A stretch of DNA of 64,000 nucleotides from Tunturibacter psychrotolerans (lineage in GTDB: Bacteria > Acidobacteriota > Terriglobia > Terriglobales > Acidobacteriaceae), in the NCBI RefSeq assembly GCF_040359615.1, contig NZ_CP132942.1, positions 1,674,001-1,738,000 of the forward strand. Direction: 5' to 3'. Position numbers and translations under genes: made by a program. Below the pieces are notes generated by a model, which made no database searches, was not told the origin of the DNA, and saw only the letters and a list, made by a program, of their open reading frames with translations. Shown piece by piece: positions 7,244-17,500 of the stretch (positions within the stretch are counted from its first letter, which is position 1; the number at the start of each line of letters is the position of its first letter).

Positions 7244-10099
7244 ATGAAAGAAAATCGACAGATGCCCGTCGAATCTTCGGGCTCTTCAACACCTAAGAGC
7301 GGGAGACTCGTGCCCACATCACAATATTTGTTCCTTGCGCCTATGCTTTCCGGTACTCGATTCAAGTTGATCCGTCTTGTCCTGATAAGCTTTCTCCTCG
7401 TTGCGGCTCAGACCAGCTACGCACAGAGCACCGGCAAGATCCGGCTCCAGGTCAACGATCCTTCCGGCGCGGCTTTACAAGCCACCGGTCATGTAGCCGG
7501 CCCGGGTACCAACCGTACCTTTCAAACAGATGCTCGGGGCGCATACTCTTTGGATGGTCTAACATTTGGACGCTACCGCCTGGATATCTCAAGGGCTGGA
7601 TTCACCCCCCGGTCTGTCACAATCGAGATATCCTCGGCGAAGCCTGTCTCGCAGGCGATTACTCTTCTCATCCAGGGCGCGTCGAGTAGTGTCACCGTCT
7701 TTTCTCCGACGCCGATCGGACAGGCCAACCAGTCTGTCGACGAGATTCCCGTTCCAGTGCAAGCATTGACCGCAAAAAACCTTGAGGACAGCAATTCACT
7801 CGACCTCGCGGATCTCATGAACAAGCGGCTAACCAGCGTTTACATCAACGAGAATGCGGGCAACCCCTATCAGCCGGACATTAATTATCGCGGGTATACT
7901 GCTTCTCCCCTGTTGGGGACGCCGGAAGGGCTTTCCGTTTACTTGGACGGCGTACGCCAGAATCAACCCTTTGGCGATATCGTCGCGTGGGATCTGATTC
8001 CCAAAGTGGCCATATGGGACATGGCGTTGATTCCTGGTTCTGATCCGGTTTATGGACTGAACACATTGGGCGGCGCGATCTCGGTGAAGACTAAGGACGG
8101 CCTTAACACCAAGGGAGGGTCAGTGCAGATCACCGGCGGTAAATTCGGTAGACGCGCCGGTGAAGGAGAGCTGGGGGGTGTATTGCCCAAAGGCTTCAAC
8201 TATTATTTGGCAGGCAATCTCTATCGCGAAGATGGATGGCGACAATTTTCGCCCTCCGAGATCCGGCAGTCGTTCGTCAAGGTGGGCTGGACGGATACGA
8301 AGACGAGTGTCGTCCTGAGCGGAGCCTATGCCAACAATTGGATGACCGGCAACGGAACCTCAGACTTCCGATTCCTGAAGACGAACTATAGCGGCGTCAA
8401 TACGATTCCCGATATCACGTGGGACCGTTCTCCGTCGTTGATCCTCAACGTCACCCGCGCGCAGACAGAAAACCTGACATTCTCTGGCAATGCATACTAT
8501 CGTTACGTCCGCACTGACAGCTCCAATGGCGACTTGAACGACGATTCGTTCAGTCAGGACCTTTACGATCTAGGCCCCGACGATATCGACGCACTCACCG
8601 CTGCTGGATACACCAACTTCCCAATCGCAGGCGACGCAACCACCGAACCATTCCCTTACTGGCTTTGCCTTGCACAGACGCTTCAAAACGACACTGGAGG
8701 CGATCCATCCTCCACTTGCAATGGTGTTATCACGCGAACTATGGATAAACAGAACAGCTATGGTCTCTCCGGTCTGGTCGCGTGGAAGACAAAACATAAC
8801 AGGCTCGCCGTCGGAGCCAGCTGGGATCGCGGCACCTCGACTTACCATCAACTTACTCAGCTCGGATACCTGAACCCCGATAACGTGTCCTTTACTCTCG
8901 TCCCAATCTTTCTGGATGGCACGACGTTCTTGGACGGGGACCCCGTAGATAGCCAGGTGCTGCTGCACGGGACGGTAAATACACCCAGCGTATATGCCAC
9001 TGATACCTTCACCTATGGCCCCTGGGCCTTTACACTCTCTGGCCGCTACAATCACACGTCGCTCGACAATCTGGATTATCTGCCGATTTCGGCAGCGCGC
9101 GGTAATCTCACGAGCAACAATGTATTTCAGCGGTTCAACCCCGCAGCCGGCCTGACTTATAAGCCTTCCCACTTGTTCAATGCCTATTTCAACTATAGCG
9201 AGGCAAGCCGCTCTCCAACGTCGATCGAGCTCGGCTGCGCCGATCCAACCGAGCCTTGCAACTTACCGAACGCACTGGTGAGTGATCCTCCGCTGAAACA
9301 GGTTGTCTCGCGGACCTTCGAAGTGGGTATCCGCAGTAACGAGAGTCTCTCGCTGCACTGGAGCGCCGATTATTTCTTCGGTCAGAACTATAACGACTTA
9401 CTTTTTGTCGCGTCTGAACAAACCGGTTTCGGCTATTTCCTCAATTTCGGTAAAACACGTCGGGACGGCATCGAATTGGAGATTTCCGAAGACTGGCCGC
9501 ATTGGAGTGTAGGCAGTAACTACACCTTCCTGAACGCTACCTATCAAAGCCCCCAGACTATCGATGGCGGTAGCAACAGCACAAACGACAGTGCGTTAGC
9601 GGGTCAACCTGGTATCGATGACAACATCCACATCGTACCTGGAGACTTCATCCCACAGGTCCCGCGCAACATATTCAAGCTCTATGGCCAATACAGGCCT
9701 TCGTCTAAGCTGACGGCGGAACTGGATATTCTCGCGGTTGGGTCTTCTTTCGCACGAGGTAACGAAAACAACCTGGACCAACCGGACGGAGTGTACTATC
9801 TGGGACCGGGCAAATCAGCTGGGTACGGGATTGCCAGCTTTGGCGCGCGATTCCAGGCAACTGATTACGTTCAACTGTTCGTGCAGATGAACAATCTTCT
9901 CGATAAGCACTACTCGACCGGGGCGCAACTAGGAACGACCCCCTTCGATAACAACAATCACTTTGTGGCACAGCCGTTTGGTACCCCCTACGGCTCCGAC
10001 GATGACTCCATTCCCATTCGCTCCTCGTCCTTCCAGGCTCCAGGAACTCCATTCAACATTTATGGTGGGTTGAAAATTACGCTCTGGAAGAAAAAGTAA
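7244..10099 (+). CDS. TonB-dependent outer-membrane receptor
   Basis: The 951-residue product has a signal peptide whose hydrophobic core ends near residue 60 (LLVAAQTSYA, then QS). A carboxypeptidase-regulatory-like beta-sandwich follows at about 63-150 (IRLQVNDPSGAALQ ... GAYSLDGLTFGRYRLDI), then a plug domain at about 165-290 (DGVRQNQPFGDIVAWDLIP, GLNTLGGAISVKTKDG) and a beta-barrel to the end. The long pre-signal stretch suggests that M34 (position 7343) may be the true start. The C terminus ends in lysines rather than the usual aromatic residue. It takes up an unknown bulky ligand with energy from TonB. It is divergent from the ECF sigma pair and followed by an oxidoreductase gene. Confidence 0.93.
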   Translation: MKENRQMPVESSGSSTPKSGRLVPTSQYLFLAPMLSGTRFKLIRLVLISFLLVAAQTSYAQSTGKIRLQVNDPSGAALQATGHVAGPGTNRTFQTDARGAYSLDGLTFGRYRLDISRAGFTPRSVTIEISSAKPVSQAITLLIQGASSSVTVFSPTPIGQANQSVDEIPVPVQALTAKNLEDSNSLDLADLMNKRLTSVYINENAGNPYQPDINYRGYTASPLLGTPEGLSVYLDGVRQNQPFGDIVAWDLIPKVAIWDMALIPGSDPVYGLNTLGGAISVKTKDGLNTKGGSVQITGGKFGRRAGEGELGGVLPKGFNYYLAGNLYREDGWRQFSPSEIRQSFVKVGWTDTKTSVVLSGAYANNWMTGNGTSDFRFLKTNYSGVNTIPDITWDRSPSLILNVTRAQTENLTFSGNAYYRYVRTDSSNGDLNDDSFSQDLYDLGPDDIDALTAAGYTNFPIAGDATTEPFPYWLCLAQTLQNDTGGDPSSTCNGVITRTMDKQNSYGLSGLVAWKTKHNRLAVGASWDRGTSTYHQLTQLGYLNPDNVSFTLVPIFLDGTTFLDGDPVDSQVLLHGTVNTPSVYATDTFTYGPWAFTLSGRYNHTSLDNLDYLPISAARGNLTSNNVFQRFNPAAGLTYKPSHLFNAYFNYSEASRSPTSIELGCADPTEPCNLPNALVSDPPLKQVVSRTFEVGIRSNESLSLHWSADYFFGQNYNDLLFVASEQTGFGYFLNFGKTRRDGIELEISEDWPHWSVGSNYTFLNATYQSPQTIDGGSNSTNDSALAGQPGIDDNIHIVPGDFIPQVPRNIFKLYGQYRPSSKLTAELDILAVGSSFARGNENNLDQPDGVYYLGPGKSAGYGIASFGARFQATDYVQLFVQMNNLLDKHYSTGAQLGTTPFDNNNHFVAQPFGTPYGSDDDSIPIRSSSFQAPGTPFNIYGGLKITLWKKK

Positions 10100-10136
10100 C
10101 GGTCTTCTTGCCGATCTTGACGTCGAATCCAATAAC

Positions 10137-10152
10137 CTCAGCAAATGCTGAG
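10137..10152 (+). terminator. short hairpin after the TonB receptor
   Basis: CTCAGC and GCTGAG flank a 4-nt loop, followed by a T-rich stretch (TTGTGTTCTTTT). The 6-bp stem is weak, so it is only a possible intrinsic terminator. Confidence 0.35.
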
Positions 10153-10212
10153 TTGTGTTCTTTTATCTTCCAGTAAGCTACAGTCAAAGCCAGCGCCGAA
10201 CCTGGAGTCCTT

Positions 10213-11364
10213 GTGATTAACCTGGAAGAAAACATCAATTCTAAGCCCCTGCGTATCGCGATTCTCGGAACAGGAATGATAGGAGAGGTTCATCGGCGAT
10301 CTGCACTCTTATGCGGAGCCACGTTGGTCGGCGCGATGGCGTCCACTCCGGAGCGATCCGTCGAAATGGCTCGGCGTTGGCACACGGAACCGATTCTTAC
10401 ACCCGCTGACCTTACCACGATTGCCCCGGATGTCGTCCACGTCTGCACTCCCAACGCAATGCATGCGGAGCATGTCGAAGCAGCAATTACTGCGAACGCA
10501 CACGTCATCTGCGAGAAGCCGCTTGCCACCTCGATTTCGGTTGCCCAAAGGCTCACAGAACTCGCGCATCAGCGGCAGCGAGTTGCAACGGTGCCTTATG
10601 TGTACCGATTCCACCCTCTCGTTCGTGAGATCCGTTCGCGGGTTACCGCAGGCGAGTTTGGCCGTTGGCAACTTCTCCATGGCAGCTATCTCCAGGATTG
10701 GCTTCTATCTCCACTTGCAACAAGTTGGCGAGTAGAAGCCGCAACAGGAGGACCGTCTCGGGCCTTCGCCGATATCGGTTCGCATTGGTGCGACTTGATG
10801 GAGTTCGTAAGCGGGGAGAGGATCACCTCCCTCACCGCTGCCACTTCGATTACCGTGCCAGAACGACCCGTCAAATCAGAAGTTAGTTTCCAGAAAAGCA
10901 GCGATGCAGGTCAAACGCGAAAGGTGGATACAGAAGATGCTGCCACCGTCATCTTCAAGACGCGATCCGGGGTGTTAGGTTCCGTCCTGATCTCCCAGGT
11001 TTCTGCAGGGAGAAAAAATCGGCTTTGGTTTGAGTTTGATGGGGAGCGTCGTTCTGCGGTGTTTGACCAGGAAAACCCGGAAACGATCTGGCTCGGAGGA
11101 GAAGCTAGCGCAGAAATACTTCAAAGGGATCCCTCGTATGGATCATCCGAGCAACGCCGTTTGTCCACACTGCCTGCTGGTCATTCACAAGGGTATGCTC
11201 AGTGCTTTGAGAACTTTGTTGCTGACACCTATGCGAGCATCAGAGGGGAAGCGCGTGAAGGCCTGCCTACTTTTAATGATGGGTTGCGTTCAGCTCACAT
11301 CATCGACGCCGTGATCAGATCCGCCCGCTCCAACACCTGGGTAGACGTAACGGCCAGCCTTTAA
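10213..11364 (+). CDS. Gfo/Idh/MocA-family NAD(P)-dependent oxidoreductase
   Basis: The 383-residue product has an N-terminal Rossmann fold with the dinucleotide motif GTGMIG at 19-24, the family motif VICEKPLA around residues 98-105 and a C-terminal alpha/beta substrate domain. Members oxidise or reduce sugars, inositols and related polyols. The start is a GTG with GGAG five nt upstream. It lies 113 nt downstream of the TonB receptor in the same direction and may process the imported compound. The substrate cannot be told from sequence. Confidence 0.9.
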   Translation: MINLEENINSKPLRIAILGTGMIGEVHRRSALLCGATLVGAMASTPERSVEMARRWHTEPILTPADLTTIAPDVVHVCTPNAMHAEHVEAAITANAHVICEKPLATSISVAQRLTELAHQRQRVATVPYVYRFHPLVREIRSRVTAGEFGRWQLLHGSYLQDWLLSPLATSWRVEAATGGPSRAFADIGSHWCDLMEFVSGERITSLTAATSITVPERPVKSEVSFQKSSDAGQTRKVDTEDAATVIFKTRSGVLGSVLISQVSAGRKNRLWFEFDGERRSAVFDQENPETIWLGGEASAEILQRDPSYGSSEQRRLSTLPAGHSQGYAQCFENFVADTYASIRGEAREGLPTFNDGLRSAHIIDAVIRSARSNTWVDVTASL

Positions 11365-11477
11365 GGGCTTGCAGCGCCGCGAGATGACGAGATTAATCCG
11401 GTAATTCCGAATAGAATATCAGTGACATGATTTGGCATCCGTATCCGGCGTTTTTCCGTGGCGCCGAATGCATCCAC

Positions 11478-12785
11478 CTACTGGACATCGGTGACCTTGC
11501 CTTTAACGAAGGTAACCTCTAGGTCCTTGTAGACGTAAATCTCGCGCCCGTTCATCTTGATGACCCTCTGGGGGTTGCCCAAAGCCTCGATGACCTGCTT
11601 CTGAGTTTGGCCGACGGCGATGGTTGCTGGAGCAGCGGGTGCGGCAGCAGACGCGGCCGGAGCTGCAGCCGCACCCGCAGCACTGGCGGCGGCTGGCGTG
11701 TGAGTGCCAACCGTAGTGCCTTCGCCCGCGCTGTAAACGGAGGGCGACTTGCGGTCGAGGAGCTGTGCGATCTGCTGTTCGACCGTGGAGGCGGGTGGGG
11801 TGTCGTCGGAAGTGATGGGGAATGCGAGCGTGGAATAGACGCGCCGCTGGGTGGTGGAGGCGACTGCACCGAACCCACCGGAGGAGACACCATGTGCCGG
11901 GCGTTCGGCGGCGAGTTTAAGAAGGACCGAATTGCCGTCAACTTCGACATCAACCACTTCGAGGGTGTCGCCGGGTGTGAAAACGTATTTGGGCGCCTCT
12001 TCTGACGGAGGTTTGTGAGTCAACGTTGGGAATACGTTCTTGAAGGAAGAAGAACTCCCGATCGTTGTGGTCGTGTTGGTTCCATAGAGGTCGGTCTGGA
12101 TGTCTCCGTTGACGTAGATATTCCAAGGGGTAATGTCACTCGAGAGTGAGGCCGCGAGATCGTGATTCTTCAGAGTAACGATACGGCCGTAGGCTGGCTT
12201 GGTATCACTGTCAGCGACAGTAAGGCCGAAATCTCCTTCGAGCTTCTTTTGCAGGGATTGAGCCTCAAAGGGGGAGAGCGAGTAGGCAGGAGGCGGAGGG
12301 CTAGCGCTCGCGACGCCACCGATCTCGCCTGAAATTCCTGTGGCTCTGGCTGGCTCGGCTTTGGCGACACCGCCTACCTCATCCGGGCTACCCTTCGTAT
12401 CACCGGAGGACTGAATGAGATGAATGACGAGGGCAAGGTTGCTGTGGCCATTAGCAACGTAGAGGATATTGACAGGGTCGCCCTTGGAGGCCTTGTCTTC
12501 TTTGGTGTTCTTGTCACAGAGGAACGTGAGCGTAATGGGATGGCCGGCGTCGTCTCCCGTTACGAGGTCCGCCTCGCTGCTGGAGAGCAGAGAGAGCGTG
12601 CCGGACTTAACGAGAATCTGGCGTTTGTCCGGATTCGCGTGGACGGCCGTCGACTTGGATTGCTGGGCGGCTGCGGTGGTTTGCGTCGTTGAAGCGGCCT
12701 TGGTCTGCTGCGCATGTGCAGGGAGAGACAGCAAGACGACACAGCCGAAAAATAGGACGGCGGTAGTGCGGGGTGTCTTCATCAC
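11478..12785 (-). CDS. secreted protein with C-terminal BamE/SmpA-like domain
   Basis: The 435-residue product starts with a signal peptide (VLLSLPAHAQQ, cleavage near residue 25). The middle is not recognised; it has low-complexity Gly/Pro/Ser parts around 130-175. An Ala-rich linker at about 360-388 leads to a C-terminal module: IAVGQTQKQVIEALGNPQRV followed by YKDLEVTFVKGKVTDV. This GxTxxxVxxxLGxPxxV plus beta-hairpin pattern is that of the BamE/SmpA fold. It is probably a periplasmic or outer-membrane-associated protein. Its ATG overlaps the stop of the CHASE2 gene by 4 nt, so the two are translationally coupled and probably act together. Confidence 0.75.
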   Translation of the reverse strand: MMKTPRTTAVLFFGCVVLLSLPAHAQQTKAASTTQTTAAAQQSKSTAVHANPDKRQILVKSGTLSLLSSSEADLVTGDDAGHPITLTFLCDKNTKEDKASKGDPVNILYVANGHSNLALVIHLIQSSGDTKGSPDEVGGVAKAEPARATGISGEIGGVASASPPPPAYSLSPFEAQSLQKKLEGDFGLTVADSDTKPAYGRIVTLKNHDLAASLSSDITPWNIYVNGDIQTDLYGTNTTTTIGSSSSFKNVFPTLTHKPPSEEAPKYVFTPGDTLEVVDVEVDGNSVLLKLAAERPAHGVSSGGFGAVASTTQRRVYSTLAFPITSDDTPPASTVEQQIAQLLDRKSPSVYSAGEGTTVGTHTPAAASAAGAAAAPAASAAAPAAPATIAVGQTQKQVIEALGNPQRVIKMNGREIYVYKDLEVTFVKGKVTDVQ

Positions 12786-14257
12786 GGTTTCCCTCCGGCT
12801 GCTGGGAGTGGATCATGTCCGGACGTAACTGCATTCTGTTTGGCTTCGTGTCGCTTCAAACAGAAGTGTTTCTCGACAATTTCGTAGAGAAGATGCAAAA
12901 AATATAGCTCGATAGGGAGCAAAAAGTCCAAGTAGATGTTGGCGAGGCCGAGGAATAAATAGGCAGCGATGAGTGGCACGAAGAAGACGACGAGCAGGAC
13001 GATGATCCTCCACCCGGTGGACACGGCTTCGAAGCAGAGATAAATGATCAGCCCGACGATGAGGTCGAGCAGAACGTTGATCCATATGTTGAGTTCGCGG
13101 GTGAACTTGTGCTGCAGGAGCGATTCGATGTAGTTGGCGTGGAGTGCGAGGCCGGAGATGTAGCCTGCGGGACTGAGGTGCTGGTCGACCCAGCCCAGGT
13201 AGCCCTGCCGTTCGTGCCAGTGTCCTCCAATCAGGACGATGCGTTTGGAACAAGCCTGCATGGCCGGGAGATCGCCGTTTGCCAGCCCCGTGATAGAGAT
13301 CTGCGGGAACTCTTTTTCAGACGACTGCGGATCCTTGCGGTTCTTGCTTTGGGTTTCGGGCAGGAAGGTGCCGAACACCGGCGCGTTGTCGGGATGATCA
13401 CGCGGATTGAGAATCGGATATTTTGCTGCTTCGATCGGACCGCGGTAGGCGCGCGCAACTGTCAGGGCGAAGGAATCGAGGTAAGGCGGAAGCTGAGGAT
13501 CTGCTGGTGGAATTTTCGTGATGAGCGGGATCTCTCGTTTGTCTTCGGGTAGGTTGAGGTAGCCGAAGCCGGGACACGAGACGCGCGCACAGTCAAGGTG
13601 AGGGGAGGCGAGCAGGTCTGCCCGCGTGAAGATGTTGGGCAGGTCGATGCGGCGACCATCCTCTACCGCGTAGACATTGCCGAGAATCACCGGGACGCCT
13701 TTGCTGGACGCATATTGGATCGCGCCGAGAAGTGCGTCGTTGTCCGTGTCGCGGGAGCCGATGTCCCTGCCCTCGGGGAAGTTTCGTGGCGAGAGCAGTT
13801 CGACGTCGAGGCCGATCACGTCTGCCTTGGTGTCCGGATTGGCGGCGTTCCTGACAACGCGGGCGAGAAACGCGCGGCTGGTGGGCTGCTCGCCGAAGAG
13901 AGTCGTCCAGTGCGTGTCATCGTCGATGTAGACGAGGCTCACGTGATCAGGCTGGAAGGGGTCGGGACGGTGACGAGTGAGCAACTGATAGAAGCGAAGC
14001 TGCAGGTGGAGATTGATATCGTGGATGCCTCCTATCGTGTCGCGCCAGAAGCCCTCTTCCTCAAGATAACCAGCGGGCCAATCGGTGGCGATGGAGATGT
14101 TCCAAAGTGCAACAAGGATGAAGACGCTGATGACGGAGGGCCGGCGCAAAACTGCCCAATTTATCTTGCCGGCAGAGGCTGTGTCCTTTGCTGGGGGAGT
14201 AGTTCCCTCCGGCCCTTTGGGCGGAACGGGCGGATGTTCTGAGGATTGATCGGCCAG
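12782..14257 (-). CDS. CHASE2-domain membrane protein
   Basis: After a first transmembrane helix (VISVFILVALWNISIA), the extracytoplasmic region carries CHASE2 signatures: VSLVYIDDDTHW, ADVIGLDVELLSP, then VLIGGHWHERQ and GYISGLALHANYIESLL. Three C-terminal helices (WINVLLDLIVGLIIYL, WRIIVLLVVFFVPLIAAYL and a third near FLLPIELYFLHLL) end in a short cytoplasmic tail. No kinase, cyclase or HAMP output follows, so it is a stand-alone sensor or envelope protein. The first conventional in-frame start is a TTG at 14149, inside the membrane helix region. The frame stays open upstream and a CTG at 14257 lies 6 nt after GGAGG, giving a natural Pro-rich cytoplasmic N terminus (ADQSSEHPPVPPKGPEG). I therefore place the start there. 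Confidence 0.78.
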   Translation of the reverse strand: MADQSSEHPPVPPKGPEGTTPPAKDTASAGKINWAVLRRPSVISVFILVALWNISIATDWPAGYLEEEGFWRDTIGGIHDINLHLQLRFYQLLTRHRPDPFQPDHVSLVYIDDDTHWTTLFGEQPTSRAFLARVVRNAANPDTKADVIGLDVELLSPRNFPEGRDIGSRDTDNDALLGAIQYASSKGVPVILGNVYAVEDGRRIDLPNIFTRADLLASPHLDCARVSCPGFGYLNLPEDKREIPLITKIPPADPQLPPYLDSFALTVARAYRGPIEAAKYPILNPRDHPDNAPVFGTFLPETQSKNRKDPQSSEKEFPQISITGLANGDLPAMQACSKRIVLIGGHWHERQGYLGWVDQHLSPAGYISGLALHANYIESLLQHKFTRELNIWINVLLDLIVGLIIYLCFEAVSTGWRIIVLLVVFFVPLIAAYLFLGLANIYLDFLLPIELYFLHLLYEIVEKHFCLKRHEAKQNAVTSGHDPLPAAGGKP

Positions 14258-14465
14258 ACAATGCCTCCGTCGTGAAGAGAGTGCAGGGCCCAGTGGTTTT
14301 TCGAAGTGAGTTTATCCTAGGCGACCGTGAGCGATTCGTAAACGGGGTATGATGCAGGGCGCGAGTTATCGACTGCCGTAAATCTTTGAGTCTCTCTTTG
14401 TTTAGCTGTCGCAGGCGCAACACCACCATCGCGCCGACCATTACCATTACCCGTTGGACAAGCAA

Positions 14466-14494
14466 AGCGGCCACTGTGAAGTACAGTGGCCGCT
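14466..14494 (-). terminator. perfect 12-bp hairpin downstream of Oar-type receptor
   Basis: AGCGGCCACTGT and its exact reverse complement flank the 5-nt loop GAAGT, 49 nt after the receptor stop. On the minus strand the stem is followed by TTTGCTTG, a modest T tract. It is most likely the transcription terminator of the receptor gene. Confidence 0.65.
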
Positions 14495-14542
14495 CCCTCA
14501 TGTCGTCGCCAATTGGCGATAAACGGACCAGCAGCGCAGCGA

Positions 14543-17500
14543 TTAGAACTTAATCTTCAGAGCAAACTGACCAAAGCGACGTTCATCGTTCGCGCCGCCA
14601 TTGACGCCACCTTTCTTTGCCTGGATAGGGATGGTTGCTCCATCGTAGCCGTAATTGGCAACGTCGTTATTGGACTCAGTAATGTAAAGGTTATGGTGGT
14701 TGAAGATATCAAAGCCTTCTGCTCTCAACTCAACCTCGATACCTTCTCTGACCGGAATGTTTTTACTTGCCGCAAGATCGAAGTTCCACGCACCAGGCCC
14801 GGAGAACGCGTTCCGATGAGTCATCGCAGCAGGATATGGCCCGAAGTCAGATATCCCACCCAAAGCCTGATTTCCGTAACTTACCGCTGCCGGTAAAGAG
14901 ACAAGGTCGTATAGGTTCGCACCGGAAGCATTCTTATCTATCGCCTTAGTGAAACTATAGTTCGAGATGGTTGTGCCCGGCGTATAGCGAGGTATACCCA
15001 CCCCGGCGCTGCGATTCAGCGAGTTGCTGCTATCTGAGACCGAGAATGGCGTGCCAGTGCGGACAGTGTAAATACCCGTGACCTCGTATCCTCCCAGCAG
15101 TCTCCCGGCAAAGGAGTGACTATCTTTAAACCACTGGGTCCTGTAAATCGGTGCAAGAACGAATCGCTGCCGAATGTCGAAGTCCGATGCCCCATGGTCC
15201 AGCCCAGGATTGAACGGATCGAGATAGCCAAGGTTGCCAATGCCGTTGACCGAGCTATTGCTCTCAGAGAATGTCGAGCTCAAATTGTCAGTCGAGTGCG
15301 CGACTGTATAGTTCGCTGTGATAATGAGCCCCGTGCGCTCGAGATCTGTCATTTGAAAGCCGATGTTCAAGCCGTTGTAGTAAGAATCCCCCGCGCTGCC
15401 ACGGTTGTTGATCGATCCATATTGGTTGTTAAGCCGCGAGTAAATGAAGTTGCCGCTGGCATCCTGCACGGGGTCGCCGAGATAGACGTTACCGGCGCCA
15501 AGCATGTTGTAGCCCTTAACGTCGTAAAGATGTGTCCCCCGTGAACCGACGTAAGCGATGGATGCAACGACGTTATTCGCAAGCTGCCTTTCTACCGTCA
15601 GGCTATAGAACTGCGTCGCCGCCGTTCGAATATTCTCATCTACATTTCTCAAGCTGGTTGGAGGAAGCGGAACCGTTCCACTCGAGCCGCCAATGGGACC
15701 GGCGTTGTTTGTCGTTATCGGCGACGGTGTAGTGATCTGAACCACGGCGTAGTTGGGCGGGTTCTGGATCACATTGAACGTTATATTTCCAAAGTTTCTC
15801 TCGTAAGCTACGCCGTATCCGCCACGAAGACTTGTCTTGCCATTGCCATTGATGTCGTACGCAAAGCCGACACGAGGTCCAACAGTGCCGTACTGCGGAT
15901 TCCACAATTTACCAATGGGACTATCCGGAACCGTGAACACCTGACCACTGCGAATCTGCGCTTGAAGCGATGCGCCTGGCCCGTAATAGAAGTTTGCATC
16001 GAGGTCCTGCTTGTTGTTGTGTTGAATCCCGTAGTACTCGTAGCGCACGCCATAGTTGAGCGTGAAGCGCGGAGTGAGTTTCCACGCATCCTGCGCGTAC
16101 ACCGCCCAATCCTTGAACCGGTCGCTCCGGGCAAAGTTCGGCTGTGATGCGGGTAGAGTGATCTGGCATTGCGGCGTCTGAATCAGATTGCCAGTCGCAT
16201 AGTTTCGTACGCAAGGCAGCGCTCCTTGTGGGTCAACGGCACCCTCAAAAATCGAGAGCGTACCGTTCAAAAAGTTATCCAGGCCCGTTGGCGCGCTGGT
16301 CCCGATCCCCTCGACTGCCTGCGCATAGGCGCCATAGGTGATGTTGTTCTGTATATAGAGCAATTGAGTACCGGCCTTGAACGAGTGTTGACCCTTCGTC
16401 CAATCAATGTCCTGGCTGATCTGAACAGTATTCTGTGGCCCTCCGGATGGAAGTCCTCCCGTTCCTTCAAACTGACTGTAGAAACCAGGAAACTGCACTA
16501 GATTTCCGCCAATCGTCGCATTGTTATAAAGAAACAGGGTAGGGGCGTTTTGCTGCGACGTATCGAACGGCTGACTTAACGTGTGCCGAGTAAAGCTCAA
16601 CTTCGTGCTCGACACAAGGGAGCCGGAAAACTCATGGGTCAGCCCAAAGAGAGCGGCGTTATCCCGCTCGGAAGCGCCAACGTTATATTGCGAGTATGGC
16701 GAACTGAACATCGCGCCTGTCTCATCAAGCTCGTTGTAAAACACATACCGCCCGTACATCTGAGTTCTTGGGGTCGCATTGAAATCTACACGGCCAATCA
16801 AGTAATACGTGTTCTGCGGATCGCCTCCTCCGGCATTGGTGGGCGAAGCGAACGGAGCTATTCCGAGTACCGGCGTATTTCCAGGCAAAAGATCGAAGGG
16901 GCCACCCGGAGTTGGAGTTACGCCCGAGGCCACAACGTTGTCCTTGCTCAAAGTCTGGGTAAAAGCAGGAGCCGGAGAGCCGTATTGCGCAAAGAAGGCC
17001 TGCGTTGCCGAATCGGATGCCGCCAGAAATTGTGGCGTCGGCACCAGCGAGATTTGATTAGCCGAGCTACGCACCCTCACCCACTCAGTACTTTGGAAGA
17101 AGAACAGCCGATCTTTCAATATCGGTCCGCCGACATCGTAGCCGAACTGGTTGCGCGTGTAGCCGCCCTTCGGCACACCACTCTGCGCATTCTGAACGGT
17201 ATTGGCCGTATAGGCTGCGAGGCGATTGAACTCCCACGCACCCCCATGAAATCGATTCGTCCCCGATTTGGTAACAACACTGACGACTCCGCCTGACGCG
17301 CGTCCGTACTGTGGCTCAAAGTTGCTGGTGGTAATGCGATACTCTTGCACCGCATCGATCGGTACTGTCACTTCGGGGCCGGTCACGTACGAATCAACAT
17401 TCTCAACCCCATCCAACAGGATCTCTGTCCCACTCGACCGTTGGCCGTTCAGCGAATATCCAACGCCGCGCGTCGTGTCATTCTGGTCGCCGGTGGTCTT

